From assembly GCF_024749045.1 (NCBI RefSeq), contig NZ_CP087184.1, positions 3,410,001-3,474,000 of the forward strand: DNA of 64,000 nt, given 5' to 3'. The translations under genes and the position numbers were made by a program. The stretch is from Pseudomonas sp. B21-028. GTDB taxonomy: Bacteria; Pseudomonadota; Gammaproteobacteria; Pseudomonadales; Pseudomonadaceae. Below the pieces are notes generated by a model that was given only the letters and a program-made list of their open reading frames with translations, made no database searches and had not been told where the DNA came from. Positions 35,254-44,486 of the stretch are shown piece by piece (position 1 is the first letter of the stretch; each line of letters opens with the position of its first letter).

Positions 35254-36105
35254 ATGCGTGCCATTTCATCCATTCTGCGCCTGGCCGTGCTGTCGCTGGG
35301 GCTGGCGTTTTCCGTCGGCGCCGTGGCTACCGAAGAGACGCAACTGATCGAGTCCATCAACCTGTATCGCAGCCAATCCCAAAGCTGCGCGGGCCAGGCC
35401 TCCCTGGAATTGCCACCATTGGCGATGGATTCGCGGTTGATCCTGTCGGCCAACGGCATTGGCGACCTGCAGCAAGCGCTGGCACACACGGCCTATCCGA
35501 TGGTCAACGTGCAGGCAATCAGCCTGTCCGGGCCGCGCAATGCGCAATCGGCGATGAAAGCCATACAGGAAAGTTTTTGTCAGGTGGTGCTGGACCCACA
35601 GTTTGTCGACATCGGCGTCAGCCGCCTGGATCGCGAATGGCGCATTGTGCTGGCGCGGCCCTTGTTGTCGGCTCGCCTGGGGGCCTGGCAAGCCGAAGGC
35701 CAGAAGCTGCTGAAGCTGATCAATAGCGCCCGCACCCAGCCCCGCCGGTGCGGGAACGAGACCTTCGCGGCGACCACGCCACTGTCCTGGAATGCCACCC
35801 TGGCCCTGGCCGCCGTAACCCATACGCGGGCCATGGCAAACAACAATTTCTTCGACCACAAGGACCGCGACGGCCGCACGCCGGGCGACCGCGCCGAACT
35901 GGCCGGTTACCTGGGCCAATTGATCGGCGAGAACATCGCCGCCGGACAGGACACGGCCCTGAAGGTGGTGGACGGGTGGCTCGCCAGCCCGGGGCACTGC
36001 GCCAACCTGATGAACCCGCAGTTCCGCGAGCTGGGTGCCGGTTATGCCGTGGACCCGAAGAGCGATGCGGGTATCTATTGGACTGCCATGTTCGGCACTC
36101 AATAG
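35254..36105 (+). CDS. Exported CAP-domain (SCP-like) protein
   Basis: The 283-residue protein has a signal peptide (residues 1-24, ending 'VGAVA'). A C-terminal CAP domain of about 130 residues follows, with the motifs 'WNATLALAAVTHTRAMANNNFFDH', 'GENIAAGQ' and 'WLASPGHCANLMNPQFRELGAGY'. Bacterial CAP proteins are secreted or periplasmic and of uncertain biochemical role. The preceding residues 25-150 look like a decayed copy of the same domain. The ATG at 35254 has AGGGAG upstream. Confidence 0.85.
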   Translation: MRAISSILRLAVLSLGLAFSVGAVATEETQLIESINLYRSQSQSCAGQASLELPPLAMDSRLILSANGIGDLQQALAHTAYPMVNVQAISLSGPRNAQSAMKAIQESFCQVVLDPQFVDIGVSRLDREWRIVLARPLLSARLGAWQAEGQKLLKLINSARTQPRRCGNETFAATTPLSWNATLALAAVTHTRAMANNNFFDHKDRDGRTPGDRAELAGYLGQLIGENIAAGQDTALKVVDGWLASPGHCANLMNPQFRELGAGYAVDPKSDAGIYWTAMFGTQ

Positions 36106-36118
36106 CCTGCTAGAGGTC

Positions 36119-37012
36119 TTACTCCTTCGCAAATATCAACGACCGATGCACCCCCGACCCGGCCCTTACCCCGTCGCCGACGGACAGCGCGACCGACCCG
36201 AACGGCATTGCCGCATCGCCGCAGGCAAACACCCCCGGCACGCTGGTTTCGCGGGTCAGATCGGTCTGGATAAAGGCCCCGAGGGGACCGTCTTCCAGCT
36301 CGCAGCCGAGGGACGCGGCCAGCGAGCCGGCCACGCGGGTACGCGGCAAGACAAACAACCCATCGATCACCACCATTCGGCCATCGGCCAGAACGACATT
36401 GGCCCGCTCCCCTTCAATGCGTTCGACACGCTCCGACACCACGGCCACTCCCCGCTGTTCGAGACTCGCTCGCTGTTCCGGGTCTGGCTCGAACGCGCCA
36501 TTGAGAAAGAACGTCGTCGGGCCCCAGTCGGGGAGCATCAGCGCGTGGTGCAGCGACATTTCTGAAGTTGCCAATACGCCAATCGGCCCTTGTTCGAGCT
36601 CATATCCGTGACAGTAAGGGCAATGGAAAACGCTTTTGCCCCAGCGCTCCGCCAGTCCGTCCACCGCTGGCAGATCATCGATGACCCCCGTGGCCAATAA
36701 CAGGCGCCGGGCGCTGTAGCGTTGGCCACGGGCGGTTTCCACGCTGAAGCCGCCCGCCTCGGCAGCGGCGCCGACGGCGCTGTCCGAGAGCCATTCCACG
36801 GTTGGATAGGCCATGAGCTGGGCACGGGCATCCTCGGCGATATCACCGGGTGCCCGGCCGTCCTGGCCGAGAAAGCCATGGGAGGTTGCGGCGAACCGGT
36901 TGCGACGCTGGCCGGCATCGATCACCAGCACCTTGCGCCGGGCACGGGCCAGTTGAAGCCCTGCGGACATACCGGCGTAACTGCCGCCTGCAATGATGAC
37001 GTCGTAGCGCAT
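36119..37012 (-). CDS. Thioredoxin-reductase-like FAD/NAD(P) oxidoreductase
   Basis: The 297-residue flavoprotein has an N-terminal FAD-binding motif ('YDVIIAGGSYAGMSAGLQLARA'), a redox pair in 'HCPYCHGYE', and a C-terminal FAD segment ('VPGVFACGDAAMPFGSVALSVGDG'). It lacks a separate substrate domain, as single-unit TrxB-like reductases do. It is divergent from an Rrf2 regulator. The electron acceptor is unknown; thioredoxin or a related disulfide protein is likely. Confidence 0.87.
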   Translation of the reverse strand: MRYDVIIAGGSYAGMSAGLQLARARRKVLVIDAGQRRNRFAATSHGFLGQDGRAPGDIAEDARAQLMAYPTVEWLSDSAVGAAAEAGGFSVETARGQRYSARRLLLATGVIDDLPAVDGLAERWGKSVFHCPYCHGYELEQGPIGVLATSEMSLHHALMLPDWGPTTFFLNGAFEPDPEQRASLEQRGVAVVSERVERIEGERANVVLADGRMVVIDGLFVLPRTRVAGSLAASLGCELEDGPLGAFIQTDLTRETSVPGVFACGDAAMPFGSVALSVGDGVRAGSGVHRSLIFAKE

Positions 37013-37157
37013 GATCGATCTCCAAGGAAAGTGTCGATGGGATGAAAGTCTCGACACATCGTAAGTTTCTTGAAAAGCACCTGTCAACGATCTCGTAACT
37101 TTTGCCATTACAGGCGATACTCGCATTTGTCGAAAGTCACAGAACGCCACGTCCCTC

Positions 37158-37607
37158 ATGAGAACCGACACCCGCCTGTCCCGCATGCTGCATGTCCTGA
37201 TCCACATGGACCGCCACCAACAGTCCGCCACCTCGGACACCATCGCCCAGATGCTGGGCACCAACCCGGTGGTGGTGCGCAGGACCATGGCGCTGCTCAA
37301 GGAAAAAGGTTATGTCACATCGGAAAAAGGCCATCGGGGCGGCTGGACCCTGAGCAAGCCCCTATCGGACATGACCTTGCTCGACATCCATCAGGCCTTG
37401 GGCAGTACCTCGATTTTCTCCATCGGCCTGTCCACCGATCACCCGCAATGCCTGGTGGAACAAGCGGTCAACGGGGCGTTGACCGACGCCTTCGATGAGG
37501 CCCAGGCGTTGCTGCTCAAGCGTTTGGGCAGCATTACCCTGGCACAGTTGGCGGAGGATTTTGACCGGCGCTTCCGGGAAACGCCCATGACCGCGGTTCA
37601 TCGCTGA
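37158..37607 (+). CDS. Rrf2-family transcriptional regulator
   Basis: The 149-residue protein has an Rrf2 winged helix ('HQQSATSDTIAQMLGTNPVVVRRTMALLKEKGYVTSEKG'). It contains only one cysteine (in 'DHPQCLVEQ'), so it does not hold the three-Cys Fe-S site of IscR or NsrR. It probably represses the divergent thioredoxin-reductase-like gene 145 bp away, perhaps through that single thiol. A terminator follows at once. Confidence 0.85.
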   Translation: MRTDTRLSRMLHVLIHMDRHQQSATSDTIAQMLGTNPVVVRRTMALLKEKGYVTSEKGHRGGWTLSKPLSDMTLLDIHQALGSTSIFSIGLSTDHPQCLVEQAVNGALTDAFDEAQALLLKRLGSITLAQLAEDFDRRFRETPMTAVHR

Positions 37608-37615
37608 TCACCCAA

Positions 37616-37647
37616 TAAAAAACGCCGCTCAATGAGCGGCGTTTTTA
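37616..37647. terminator. Bidirectional terminator between the Rrf2 gene and mqo
   Basis: A stem of AAAAACGCCGCTC with GAGCGGCGTTTTT gives T-runs on both strands, so it serves both converging genes. Confidence 0.9.
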
Positions 37648-37670
37648 TGCATCAACAGACAATGTCCGCT

Positions 37671-39314
37671 TTACAGCGCCATATCAGCCGCTGGGTTGCC
37701 GTCGCTTTTGGCAGCCGGCTTGGCCGGTGCCGCAGGGGCGCCTGGCTTGCCGATCGCAGGTGGCGGATCCAGTTGCAGGACTTCGCTGGTGTAAGCCCAC
37801 TCCTGAGCCACGCGCTCAGGGCTGTCGTTGAGCTTGGTGCCGTAGCTTGGCACGATCTGGTGCAGCTTTTCCTGCCAGGCCGGGCTGGCGACCTTGTCCT
37901 TGAAGACCTTCTCCAGCACGCTCAGCATGATCGGTGCGGCGGTCGAGGCGCCTGGCGAGGCACCCAGAAGGCCGGCGATGCTGCCGTCCTGGGAGGCGAC
38001 CACTTCGGTGCCGAGCTTCAGGACGCCGCCCTTCTCTTCGTCACGCTTGATGATCTGCACGCGCTGGCCGGCCTGCCACAGGCGCCAGTCTTCCTGCTTG
38101 GCCTGCGGGAAATATTCCTTCAGCGCATTGAAACGATCTTCGTCCGACAGCATCAGCTGGCCGGCCAGGTACTCGACCAGCGGGTACTGCTCGATACCGA
38201 CCTTCGTCATCGGCCAGACGTTGTGGGTCGTGGTGCTGGTCAGCAGGTCGAAGTACGAACCGTTCTTCAGGAACTTGGTGGAGAAGGTCGCGAACGGGCC
38301 AAACAGGATCACCCGCTTGCCATCGAGTACGCGGGTATCCAGGTGCGGAACCGACATCGGTGGCGCGCCCACCGAAGCCTTGCCGTAGGCCTTCGCCAGG
38401 TGCAACTGGGCAACGGTCGGGTTCTCGCTCACCAGGAACGAACCACCCACCGGGAAGCCGGCGTATTCGCGGGCTTCCGGAATGTCGGACTTCTGCAGCA
38501 GGTGCAAGGCACCACCGCCGGCGCCGATGAACACGAACTTGGCGTCGGTCTCGGTTTCGGTACCGTCCTTCAGGTTCTTGTAGGAAACGCGCCAGGTGCC
38601 GTCTTCATTGCGGGTGATGTCTTCCACTTCGCTGGACAGTTTCAGCGAGAAGTTCGGCCTGGTTTGCAGGTAAGCGGCAAACTGGCGGGTGATTTCGCCG
38701 AAGTTCACGTCGGTACCCAGTGGACTCCAGGTGGCCGCGACTTTCTGGCTCGGATCACGCCCTTGCATCATCAGCGGAACCCACTTGCTGATCTGCGCGG
38801 GGTCTTCGGAGTACTGCATGCCGGCGAACAACGGGCTGGCCTGAAGGGCTTCGTAGCGCTTCTTCAGGAACGCAATGTTGTCGTCACCCCACAGGAAGCT
38901 CATGTGCGGCGTGGAATTGATGAACGAGCGCGGGTTCTTCAGTACGCCGTTCTTGACCTGCCAGGACCAGAACTGACGGGAGATCTGGAAGGCTTCGTTG
39001 ATCTCGATGGCCTTGGCGATCTCGACCTTGCCGTCCTTGTCTTCCGGCGTGTAGTTCAGCTCGGCCAGCGCGGAGTGACCGGTACCGGCGTTGTTCCAGC
39101 CGTTGGAACTCTCTTCGGCAACACCGTCCAGGCGCTCGACCATTTCCATGGTCCAGCCCGGCTCCAGCTCATTGAGCCAGACGCCGAGTGTCGAGCTCAT
39201 GATGCCCCCACCGATGAGCAGGACATCCACTTTTTTTGCCTCGGCGGCGTGCGTGGTCGCAAGACCCATCGCCATCGCCAGGCCCAGCAGCGCCGTGTGT
39301 GTTTTCTTCAACAT
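37671..39314 (-). CDS. mqo: Malate:quinone oxidoreductase
   Basis: The 547-residue FAD enzyme starts its cofactor fold at '[21 protein letters not shown]' and keeps '[21 protein letters not shown]'. It oxidises malate to oxaloacetate and passes electrons to quinone. Unusually for the enzyme at large, the fold is preceded by a signal-like peptide (residues 1-23, '[20 protein letters not shown]') and followed by an Ala/Pro-rich tail; similar N-termini are known in Pseudomonas Mqo. The ATG at 39312-39314 is chosen for the AGGGA upstream and this leader. Confidence 0.93.
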   Translation of the reverse strand: MLKKTHTALLGLAMAMGLATTHAAEAKKVDVLLIGGGIMSSTLGVWLNELEPGWTMEMVERLDGVAEESSNGWNNAGTGHSALAELNYTPEDKDGKVEIAKAIEINEAFQISRQFWSWQVKNGVLKNPRSFINSTPHMSFLWGDDNIAFLKKRYEALQASPLFAGMQYSEDPAQISKWVPLMMQGRDPSQKVAATWSPLGTDVNFGEITRQFAAYLQTRPNFSLKLSSEVEDITRNEDGTWRVSYKNLKDGTETETDAKFVFIGAGGGALHLLQKSDIPEAREYAGFPVGGSFLVSENPTVAQLHLAKAYGKASVGAPPMSVPHLDTRVLDGKRVILFGPFATFSTKFLKNGSYFDLLTSTTTHNVWPMTKVGIEQYPLVEYLAGQLMLSDEDRFNALKEYFPQAKQEDWRLWQAGQRVQIIKRDEEKGGVLKLGTEVVASQDGSIAGLLGASPGASTAAPIMLSVLEKVFKDKVASPAWQEKLHQIVPSYGTKLNDSPERVAQEWAYTSEVLQLDPPPAIGKPGAPAAPAKPAAKSDGNPAADMAL

Positions 39315-39715
39315 GTGTGTATCCCTAGGATGGAACGCCATTCCGCCCTCCGGTCTGTTCAAGGATAGACCACGCCCATGGCCGGCAACGCCAGCGCGGC
39401 GGGTTCGAATGGACTGGAGGATGGACCTACAGGGCCGCGTAATCAGCGGCCTCAAGTTTTCTGTCTCTCCGGCACTGACTTCTTGTAGGTCTTGGCTTCA
39501 GCTGGGTGAGGGACACTGCAAAACGGTCTTGATCGGGGCTGGCGTGGCCGTGCCCGATTGTCGCAGCGGGGGGAGTTTACAGAATGAAATAACCAGACCG
39601 AAGCCTCTTTTTACATTCAGGGCGAAAACGCCGATCAAATGGCGGCGTTTTGATGGCGGTCTTCAGCTCGAAAATATTCGGGGTTACTTGCAAAAGCCTG
39701 TGGGAGCGGTGGGTG
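39315..39715. other. 401-bp region between mqo and the ErcS'-type kinase
   Basis: It contains the terminator of the kinase gene and presumably the mqo promoter. One fragmentary REP half (CTGTGGGAGCGGTGGG) lies near 39700. No gene was seen. Confidence 0.7.
39625..39651 (-). terminator. Intrinsic terminator after the ErcA-ErcS' genes
   Basis: On the minus strand AAAACGCCG pairs with CGGCGTTTT around a nine-base loop and ends in TTTT, 65 bases after the kinase stop codon. Confidence 0.65.
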
Positions 39716-41086
39716 CTACCCCAGCAACTGGCTCAACACCGCTCGCAACTTGCCTGGCTTGACCGGTTTGTTCAGCAGCGGCGCATTCAGTTTGCGCAGC
39801 GCGCGGCGGCATTGGTCGCTGCGGTCGGCGGTGATGATCACCGCCGGGATGGTCTGCTGGAAATGCTCGCGCAAGTGCCTGACCACCTCGCAGCCGACCA
39901 CCCCATGGTCCAGGTGGAAATCCGCCAGGATCAGCTCCGGTGCGTGGCCTTGCAGCGCCTCGAGAGCGGCCGCTTCGTCGGTGGCGGTCAGCACGTCGCA
40001 GCCCCACTGCCCCAGCAGCGCGGCCATGCTTTGCAGGATGCTGAGTTCATTGTCGATCACCAGCAGTCGGCGGCCGGGCAACGGGTTGCCAGTCATTGCC
40101 AGGACCGGTGTCTCGGACAGGGGCAACGGTTTTTCATCCGACAGCGGCACTTCGATGCTGAACACCGAGCCGCGTCCTGGCCGGGAACGCACCTGGACCC
40201 GGTAGCCAAGGATATGGGCGATGCGCTCGACGATAGCCAACCCCAATCCCACACCTTTGCGGTCCGCCGCCCGGCCTACGTCCAGCTGGTTGAACTCAAG
40301 GAAGATCGACTCCAAGCAGTCGGCGGCAATCCCGCGTCCCGTGTCCCAGACTTCCAGGCTCAGGCGCCCTCCCCGGCGCCTGGCGGCCAGGAGAATGCCG
40401 CCCTGGTTGGTATAGCGGCAGGCGTTGCTGAGCAGGTTGCGCAAGATGCGCGTCAGCAGGCGCAGGTCGGTCATGACCACTGCCTCGCCGAAACGCGCAC
40501 GCAGCTCCAGCCCCGCGGCGCCCGCCACCGATTGAAACTCGGAAACCAACGGCGCCAGCAACTCGTCCAGGCGATAGGACGCAACGTCCGGGCGAACCGC
40601 AGCCTGGTCCAGCCGGGAAATATCCAGCAGATCGGTGAGCAGGTCTTCCGCGCCCTCCAGGGCCTGGTGAGTACGCTCCACCAAGACCTGCTCGGTGTTC
40701 GGCAACTGGCGCTCGCGCAGCGTGGCGATCAGCAGGCGTGCGGCGTTGAGCGGTTGGAGCAGGTCATGGCTGGCGGCGGCCAGGTACTTGTCCTTGCTGC
40801 GGTTGGCGGCCTGAGCGGCGTCGCGGGCGTCGCGCAACTGCTGCTCGACGAGCTTGCGCTGGGCGATCTGCTGCTGGAGGTTGTGATTGGCCTCCAGCAA
40901 CTCATCGGTGCGCTCGGCCACCCGCTGTTCCAACTGGTCGTTGAGCTGTTGCAGGCGCTGGCGGGCCAGCTCCAGATCCTCGAGGCGCGCCGCCAGTTCG
41001 GGGTAATGGCTCTTGCGCGTCGAATGATTGCCCAGCCCCAGCAGCCCGGCCAGGGCCTTTTGCTGTTCGTCAGAGGGCTTCGCCAT
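39716..41086 (-). CDS. ercS': Hybrid histidine kinase of the ErcS' type
   Basis: The 456-residue cytoplasmic protein has an N-terminal coiled coil (about 25-85), HisKA with His107 in 'SHDLLQPLNAARL', a HATPase domain and a C-terminal receiver with D389 in 'LILADFHLDHG'. It closely resembles the ErcS'/NahK kinases linked to ethanol-oxidation control in P. aeruginosa and shares its catalytic motif with the kinase at 60163. The ATG at 41084-41086 lies within the end of the upstream dehydrogenase gene, so the two are coupled. Confidence 0.85.
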   Translation of the reverse strand: MAKPSDEQQKALAGLLGLGNHSTRKSHYPELAARLEDLELARQRLQQLNDQLEQRVAERTDELLEANHNLQQQIAQRKLVEQQLRDARDAAQAANRSKDKYLAAASHDLLQPLNAARLLIATLRERQLPNTEQVLVERTHQALEGAEDLLTDLLDISRLDQAAVRPDVASYRLDELLAPLVSEFQSVAGAAGLELRARFGEAVVMTDLRLLTRILRNLLSNACRYTNQGGILLAARRRGGRLSLEVWDTGRGIAADCLESIFLEFNQLDVGRAADRKGVGLGLAIVERIAHILGYRVQVRSRPGRGSVFSIEVPLSDEKPLPLSETPVLAMTGNPLPGRRLLVIDNELSILQSMAALLGQWGCDVLTATDEAAALEALQGHAPELILADFHLDHGVVGCEVVRHLREHFQQTIPAVIITADRSDQCRRALRKLNAPLLNKPVKPGKLRAVLSQLLG

Positions 41087-42248
41087 AGACGACCTCGACA
41101 TCCCGCTGGCTCGACTCCCGAGGGTTGGTGAGGATGCACGGATCATCCATCGCGTGCTGGGACAGGAAAGGAATATCCGAAGTGCTCACGCCATGCAGGC
41201 CCAGGGTTTCGTGGAAGCCGATGGTGTGTTTGAGCGCAATCAGGTGTTCCACCAATCGGGTGCGGATCTGTCGATGATTCAATCCACGGCAGTCGACTCC
41301 CAGCGTCTCGGCGATCACCTTGAAACGATCCGGCGCCGAGTTGTAGTTGAACGCCACGACATGCTCCACCAGCACCGCGTTGCACAGGCCATGGGGCAGG
41401 TCCAGGAAGCCTCCCAGGCTATGGGACATGGCGTGCACGGCGCCGAGAATCGCGTTGGAGAACGCGAGCCCGGCCTGCATGCTGCCGAGCATGATCTTTT
41501 CCCGCAGGGCGACGTCCGCCGGGTTGGCGATCATCTGCACCAGGTTGCCGTTGATCAGCCGCATCGCCTCCAGCGCATGCGGGTCGGTGAGCGGGCCGTG
41601 ACCGGTGGAGACGAAGGCCTCGATAGCGTGCACCAACGCGTCGATGCCGGTACAGGCCGACAGGAACGGGTCCATGCTCAGGGTGGTTTCCGGGTCGATC
41701 AGCGAGACATCCGGCACGGCGGCCTTGCTGACGATGGAGAACTTCATGCGCTCCTGCTGGTTGGAGATGATCACGAACTGCGAGACGTCGGCCGAAGTCC
41801 CGGCCGTGGTGGGAATGAGGATCAGCGGTGGGCTCGGCACGTGCAGGGTGTCGACGCCTTCGAATTCGAGGATGTTGCGGCCATGGGCGACCACGATCCC
41901 GATGGCTTTGCCGCAGTCCATGGGGCTGCCACCACCGACCGCGACGATGACGTCACAGTGGTTTTCCCGGTACAGCTCGGCACCGAGCATCACTTCCTCG
42001 ACCCGGGGGTTGGGCGAAACGTCGCTGTAGATGCAGTAATCGATACCCAGGGCCTGGAGACTGGCCTCGACATCACCCACCCAGCCGGCGGCGATGACGC
42101 CTGGATCGGTGACCACCAACACCTTGCGCGCGCCGAAGGTCTGGGCGTAATTACCGACATTGTGCCGACAACCGGCACCGAACATAATTTCAGGAGAAAC
42201 GAACTTGCGCAGCGGGCTGAGGCTCATCTTTTCGGGTACATGGCTCAT
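41070..42248 (-). CDS. ercA: Iron-containing alcohol dehydrogenase of the ErcA type
   Basis: The 392-residue protein belongs to the Fe-dependent alcohol dehydrogenase family. The NAD site is 'VAVGGGSPMDCGKAIGIV' and the metal-binding His residues lie in 'HAMSHSLGGFLDLPHG'. In P. aeruginosa the ErcA homologue is needed to induce the quinoprotein ethanol system rather than to carry the main flux. Here it sits between pqqA and the ErcS'-type kinase, overlapping the latter by 17 bp. The name is assigned by context and similarity. Confidence 0.87.
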   Translation of the reverse strand: MSHVPEKMSLSPLRKFVSPEIMFGAGCRHNVGNYAQTFGARKVLVVTDPGVIAAGWVGDVEASLQALGIDYCIYSDVSPNPRVEEVMLGAELYRENHCDVIVAVGGGSPMDCGKAIGIVVAHGRNILEFEGVDTLHVPSPPLILIPTTAGTSADVSQFVIISNQQERMKFSIVSKAAVPDVSLIDPETTLSMDPFLSACTGIDALVHAIEAFVSTGHGPLTDPHALEAMRLINGNLVQMIANPADVALREKIMLGSMQAGLAFSNAILGAVHAMSHSLGGFLDLPHGLCNAVLVEHVVAFNYNSAPDRFKVIAETLGVDCRGLNHRQIRTRLVEHLIALKHTIGFHETLGLHGVSTSDIPFLSQHAMDDPCILTNPRESSQRDVEVVYGEAL

Positions 42249-42325
42249 TGGTAAGCCTGTTCTTATTGTGTTGGATACCCAGAGCCTAAAGCATCCCGCC
42301 GGTAATGCAATCAGACCAATGGGTA

Positions 42326-42352
42326 GCCCGGCCTGAACGCATCAGGCCGGGC
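42326..42352 (-). other. Stem-loop downstream of pqqA
   Basis: An 11-bp perfect stem (GCCCGGCCTGA / TCAGGCCGGGC) with a five-base loop starts seven bases after the pqqA stop. It lacks a T-run, so it is more likely an mRNA-stabilising or processing hairpin than a full terminator. Confidence 0.6.
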
Positions 42353-42358
42353 CGACGC

Positions 42359-42430
42359 TCATCGATTGGCGAAGTACATCGTCACTTCGAAGCCGATACG
42401 CAGGTCGGTGTACGCGGGTTTAGTCCACAT
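42359..42430 (-). CDS. pqqA: PQQ precursor peptide PqqA
   Basis: A 23-codon gene on the minus strand encodes a peptide starting [14 protein letters not shown] and containing E15-V-T-M-Y19. This is the Glu-x3-Tyr pair that PqqE joins to build pyrroloquinoline quinone. GAGGAAAGACCC precedes the ATG. Sequence is essentially that of known Pseudomonas PqqA. No pqqBCDE genes are in the window, so it is a stand-alone copy placed among the quinoprotein genes. A hairpin follows and two ped-like promoter motifs precede it. Confidence 0.95.
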
Positions 42431-42496
42431 GGGTCTTTCCTCTTCTTGTACCGGACGATTCCGGCAAGGTCATTAATGCACGGGGTGCCGTGGGTT

Positions 42497-42541
42497 CGAA
42501 TGCTACTTTCGAAGCGGTGGATGGGGTGCGTTGGTAGCAGG
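42497..42541 (-). promoter_or_regulatory. pqqA upstream motifs
   Basis: The + strand reads CGAATGCTACTT at 42497-42508 and TTGGTAGCAGG at 42531-42541. The first 12-mer recurs exactly before the FIST gene. The second is shared with the pedF/pedE gap. Seen towards pqqA, TAGCAT within the first motif could act as a -10 box 67-78 bases before the ATG. Confidence 0.5.
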
Positions 42542-42557
42542 TTCTACATCAATCCAA

Positions 42558-42648
42558 TGTGGGAGCGAGCCCGCTCGCGATGAAGCCGGGTCAGCCAACA
42601 CAATTGTCGACTGATCCGGCTTCATCGCGAGCAGGCTCGCTCCCACAG
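42558..42648. repeat. REP pair, family A
   Basis: Arms TGTGGGAGCGAGCCCGCTCG and CGCGAGCAGGCTCGCTCCCA continue inwards as GATGAAGCCGG / CCGGCTTCATC. It sits between the aldehyde dehydrogenase and pqqA. Confidence 0.9.
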
Positions 42649-42670
42649 GGTTTAGCGCTGTTTCCGAAGG

Positions 42671-44191
42671 TTAGAAGAAGCCCAACGGATTGATGTCATA
42701 GCTCACCAGCAGGTTCTTGGTCTGCTGGTAATGGTCAAGCATCATCTTGTGGGTTTCACGCCCCACGCCGGACTTCTTGTAGCCGCCGAACGCCGCGTGG
42801 GCCGGGTACAGGTGATAGCAGTTGGTCCACACGCGCCCGGCCTTGATCGCCCGCCCCATGCGGTAGGCGCGGTTGATGTCGCGGGTCCAAAGGCCGGCGC
42901 CGAGGCCGAACTCGCTGTCATTGGCGATCGCCAGGGCTTCGGCTTCGTCCTTGAAGGTGGTCACGCCCACCACCGGGCCGAAGATTTCTTCCTGGAACAC
43001 ACGCATTTTGTTGTGGCCCTTGAGCAGGGTCGGCTGGATGTAATAACCGCTCGACAAGTCCCCCTCCAGGCGCTCGGCCGCGCCGCCGGTCAGCAGTTCG
43101 GCACCCTCCTCGCGGGCGATGTCCAGGTACGAAAGGATCTTGTCGTATTGTTGCTCGGACGCCTGGGCGCCGACCATGGTGTCGGTGTCCAGCGGGTCGC
43201 CGCGTTTGATCTGCTCGATCTTCTTCATCACCACTTGCATGAATTCGTCGTAGATCGATTCCTGCACCAGGGCGCGGGATGGGCAGGTGCAGACTTCGCC
43301 CTGGTTGAAGAACGCCAGCACCAGGCCCTCGGCCGCCTTCTCGATGAACGCCGGCTCGGCCTGCATGATGTCTTCGAAGAAGATGTTCGGCGACTTGCCG
43401 CCCAGCTCTACGGTGGACGGGATGATGTTCTCGGCGGCGCATTTCATGATGTGCGAGCCTACCGGGGTGGAACCGGTGAAGGCGATCTTGGCGATGCGCT
43501 TGCTGGTCGCCAGGGCTTCGCCGGCTTCGCGACCGAAACCATGGACGATGTTCAGCACACCGGCCGGCAGCAGGTCGGCGATCAGTTCGGCAAAGACCAT
43601 GATCGACAGCGGCGTCTGCTCCGCCGGCTTGAGCACGATGCAGTTACCGGCAGCCAGGGCCGGGGCGAGTTTCCAGGCCGCCATCAGCAAGGGGAAGTTC
43701 CACGGGATGATCTGCCCGACCACGCCCAGCGGCTCATGGAAATGGTACGCCGTGGTCAACTCGTTGATCTCGGCCGCGCCGCCTTCCTGGGCACGGATGC
43801 ACCCGGCGAAATAACGGAAATGATCAGCCGCCAGCGGGACGTCGGCGTTGAGGGTTTCGCGCACGGCCTTGCCGTTGTCCCAGGTTTCGCTGACCGCGAG
43901 GATTTCCAGGTTCTGTTCGATACGGTCGGCGATTTTCAGCAGCACCAGGGAGCGGTCCTGCACCGACGTTTTGCCCCAGGCATCGGCGGCGGCATGGGCG
44001 GCATCCAGGGCCTTGTCGATGTCGGCGGCGCTGGATCGCGGGAATTCGGCGATCACCTGACCGTTGACCGGCGACGTGTTGGTGAAGTACTCGCCATGCA
44101 CCGGCGCGACGAATTCGCCACCGATGAAGTTGCCATAGCGCGGTTTGAAGGAAACGACGGCACCTGGGGTTCCGGGTTGTGCGTAGATCAT
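42671..44191 (-). CDS. pedI: NAD-dependent aldehyde dehydrogenase (ExaC/PedI/AldB type)
   Basis: The 506-residue cytoplasmic enzyme has the cofactor segment '[21 protein letters not shown]', the glutamate motif '[12 protein letters not shown]' and the nucleophile in '[13 protein letters not shown]'. Length and sequence fit ExaC of P. aeruginosa. It oxidises acetaldehyde or longer aldehydes made by the periplasmic quinoproteins to carboxylic acids. It is downstream of pedH on the same strand with a REP pair between. Confidence 0.9.
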   Translation of the reverse strand: MIYAQPGTPGAVVSFKPRYGNFIGGEFVAPVHGEYFTNTSPVNGQVIAEFPRSSAADIDKALDAAHAAADAWGKTSVQDRSLVLLKIADRIEQNLEILAVSETWDNGKAVRETLNADVPLAADHFRYFAGCIRAQEGGAAEINELTTAYHFHEPLGVVGQIIPWNFPLLMAAWKLAPALAAGNCIVLKPAEQTPLSIMVFAELIADLLPAGVLNIVHGFGREAGEALATSKRIAKIAFTGSTPVGSHIMKCAAENIIPSTVELGGKSPNIFFEDIMQAEPAFIEKAAEGLVLAFFNQGEVCTCPSRALVQESIYDEFMQVVMKKIEQIKRGDPLDTDTMVGAQASEQQYDKILSYLDIAREEGAELLTGGAAERLEGDLSSGYYIQPTLLKGHNKMRVFQEEIFGPVVGVTTFKDEAEALAIANDSEFGLGAGLWTRDINRAYRMGRAIKAGRVWTNCYHLYPAHAAFGGYKKSGVGRETHKMMLDHYQQTKNLLVSYDINPLGFF

Positions 44192-44353
44192 GATGGGCCT
44201 CTGCCTGGTCGATGCCTGTCACGGGACAGGCGATAGGCCGATGGTAGAGAGCCCCGCCGGCCAGACGAATGCGTCGTTGGCAGGAGGGGCTCTCGTTATT
44301 TGGTCGTAGGTTTGTGGGTTGGAATGCAGAAAACTGGCATCGGCGCTTTTGCT

Positions 44354-44443
44354 CTGTGGGAGCAAGGCTTGCCCGCGATGGAAGCGCCTCGGTTTCAAGA
44401 TGAACCGCGTCAACTTCATCGCGGGCAAGCCGTGCTCCCACAG
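44354..44443. repeat. REP pair, family A (variant arms)
   Basis: The arms read TGTGGGAGCAAGGCTTGCCC and GGGCAAGCCGTGCTCCCACA, a subtype also seen at 60048. The pair lies in the 295-bp gap between pedH and pedI; nothing else was recognised in that gap. Confidence 0.88.
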
Positions 44444-44486
44444 GTTGCTATCTCACTACAAAGACAGCGCTCAGCCCTGCTTCGGT

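Noticed and set aside
37158..37607. Fe-S cluster sensing by the Rrf2 protein
   Set aside because: Only one cysteine is present, so the three-Cys cluster of IscR or NsrR cannot form.
42326..42352. Intrinsic terminator after pqqA
   Set aside because: The stem is strong but no T-run follows on the minus strand; listed as a stem-loop instead.
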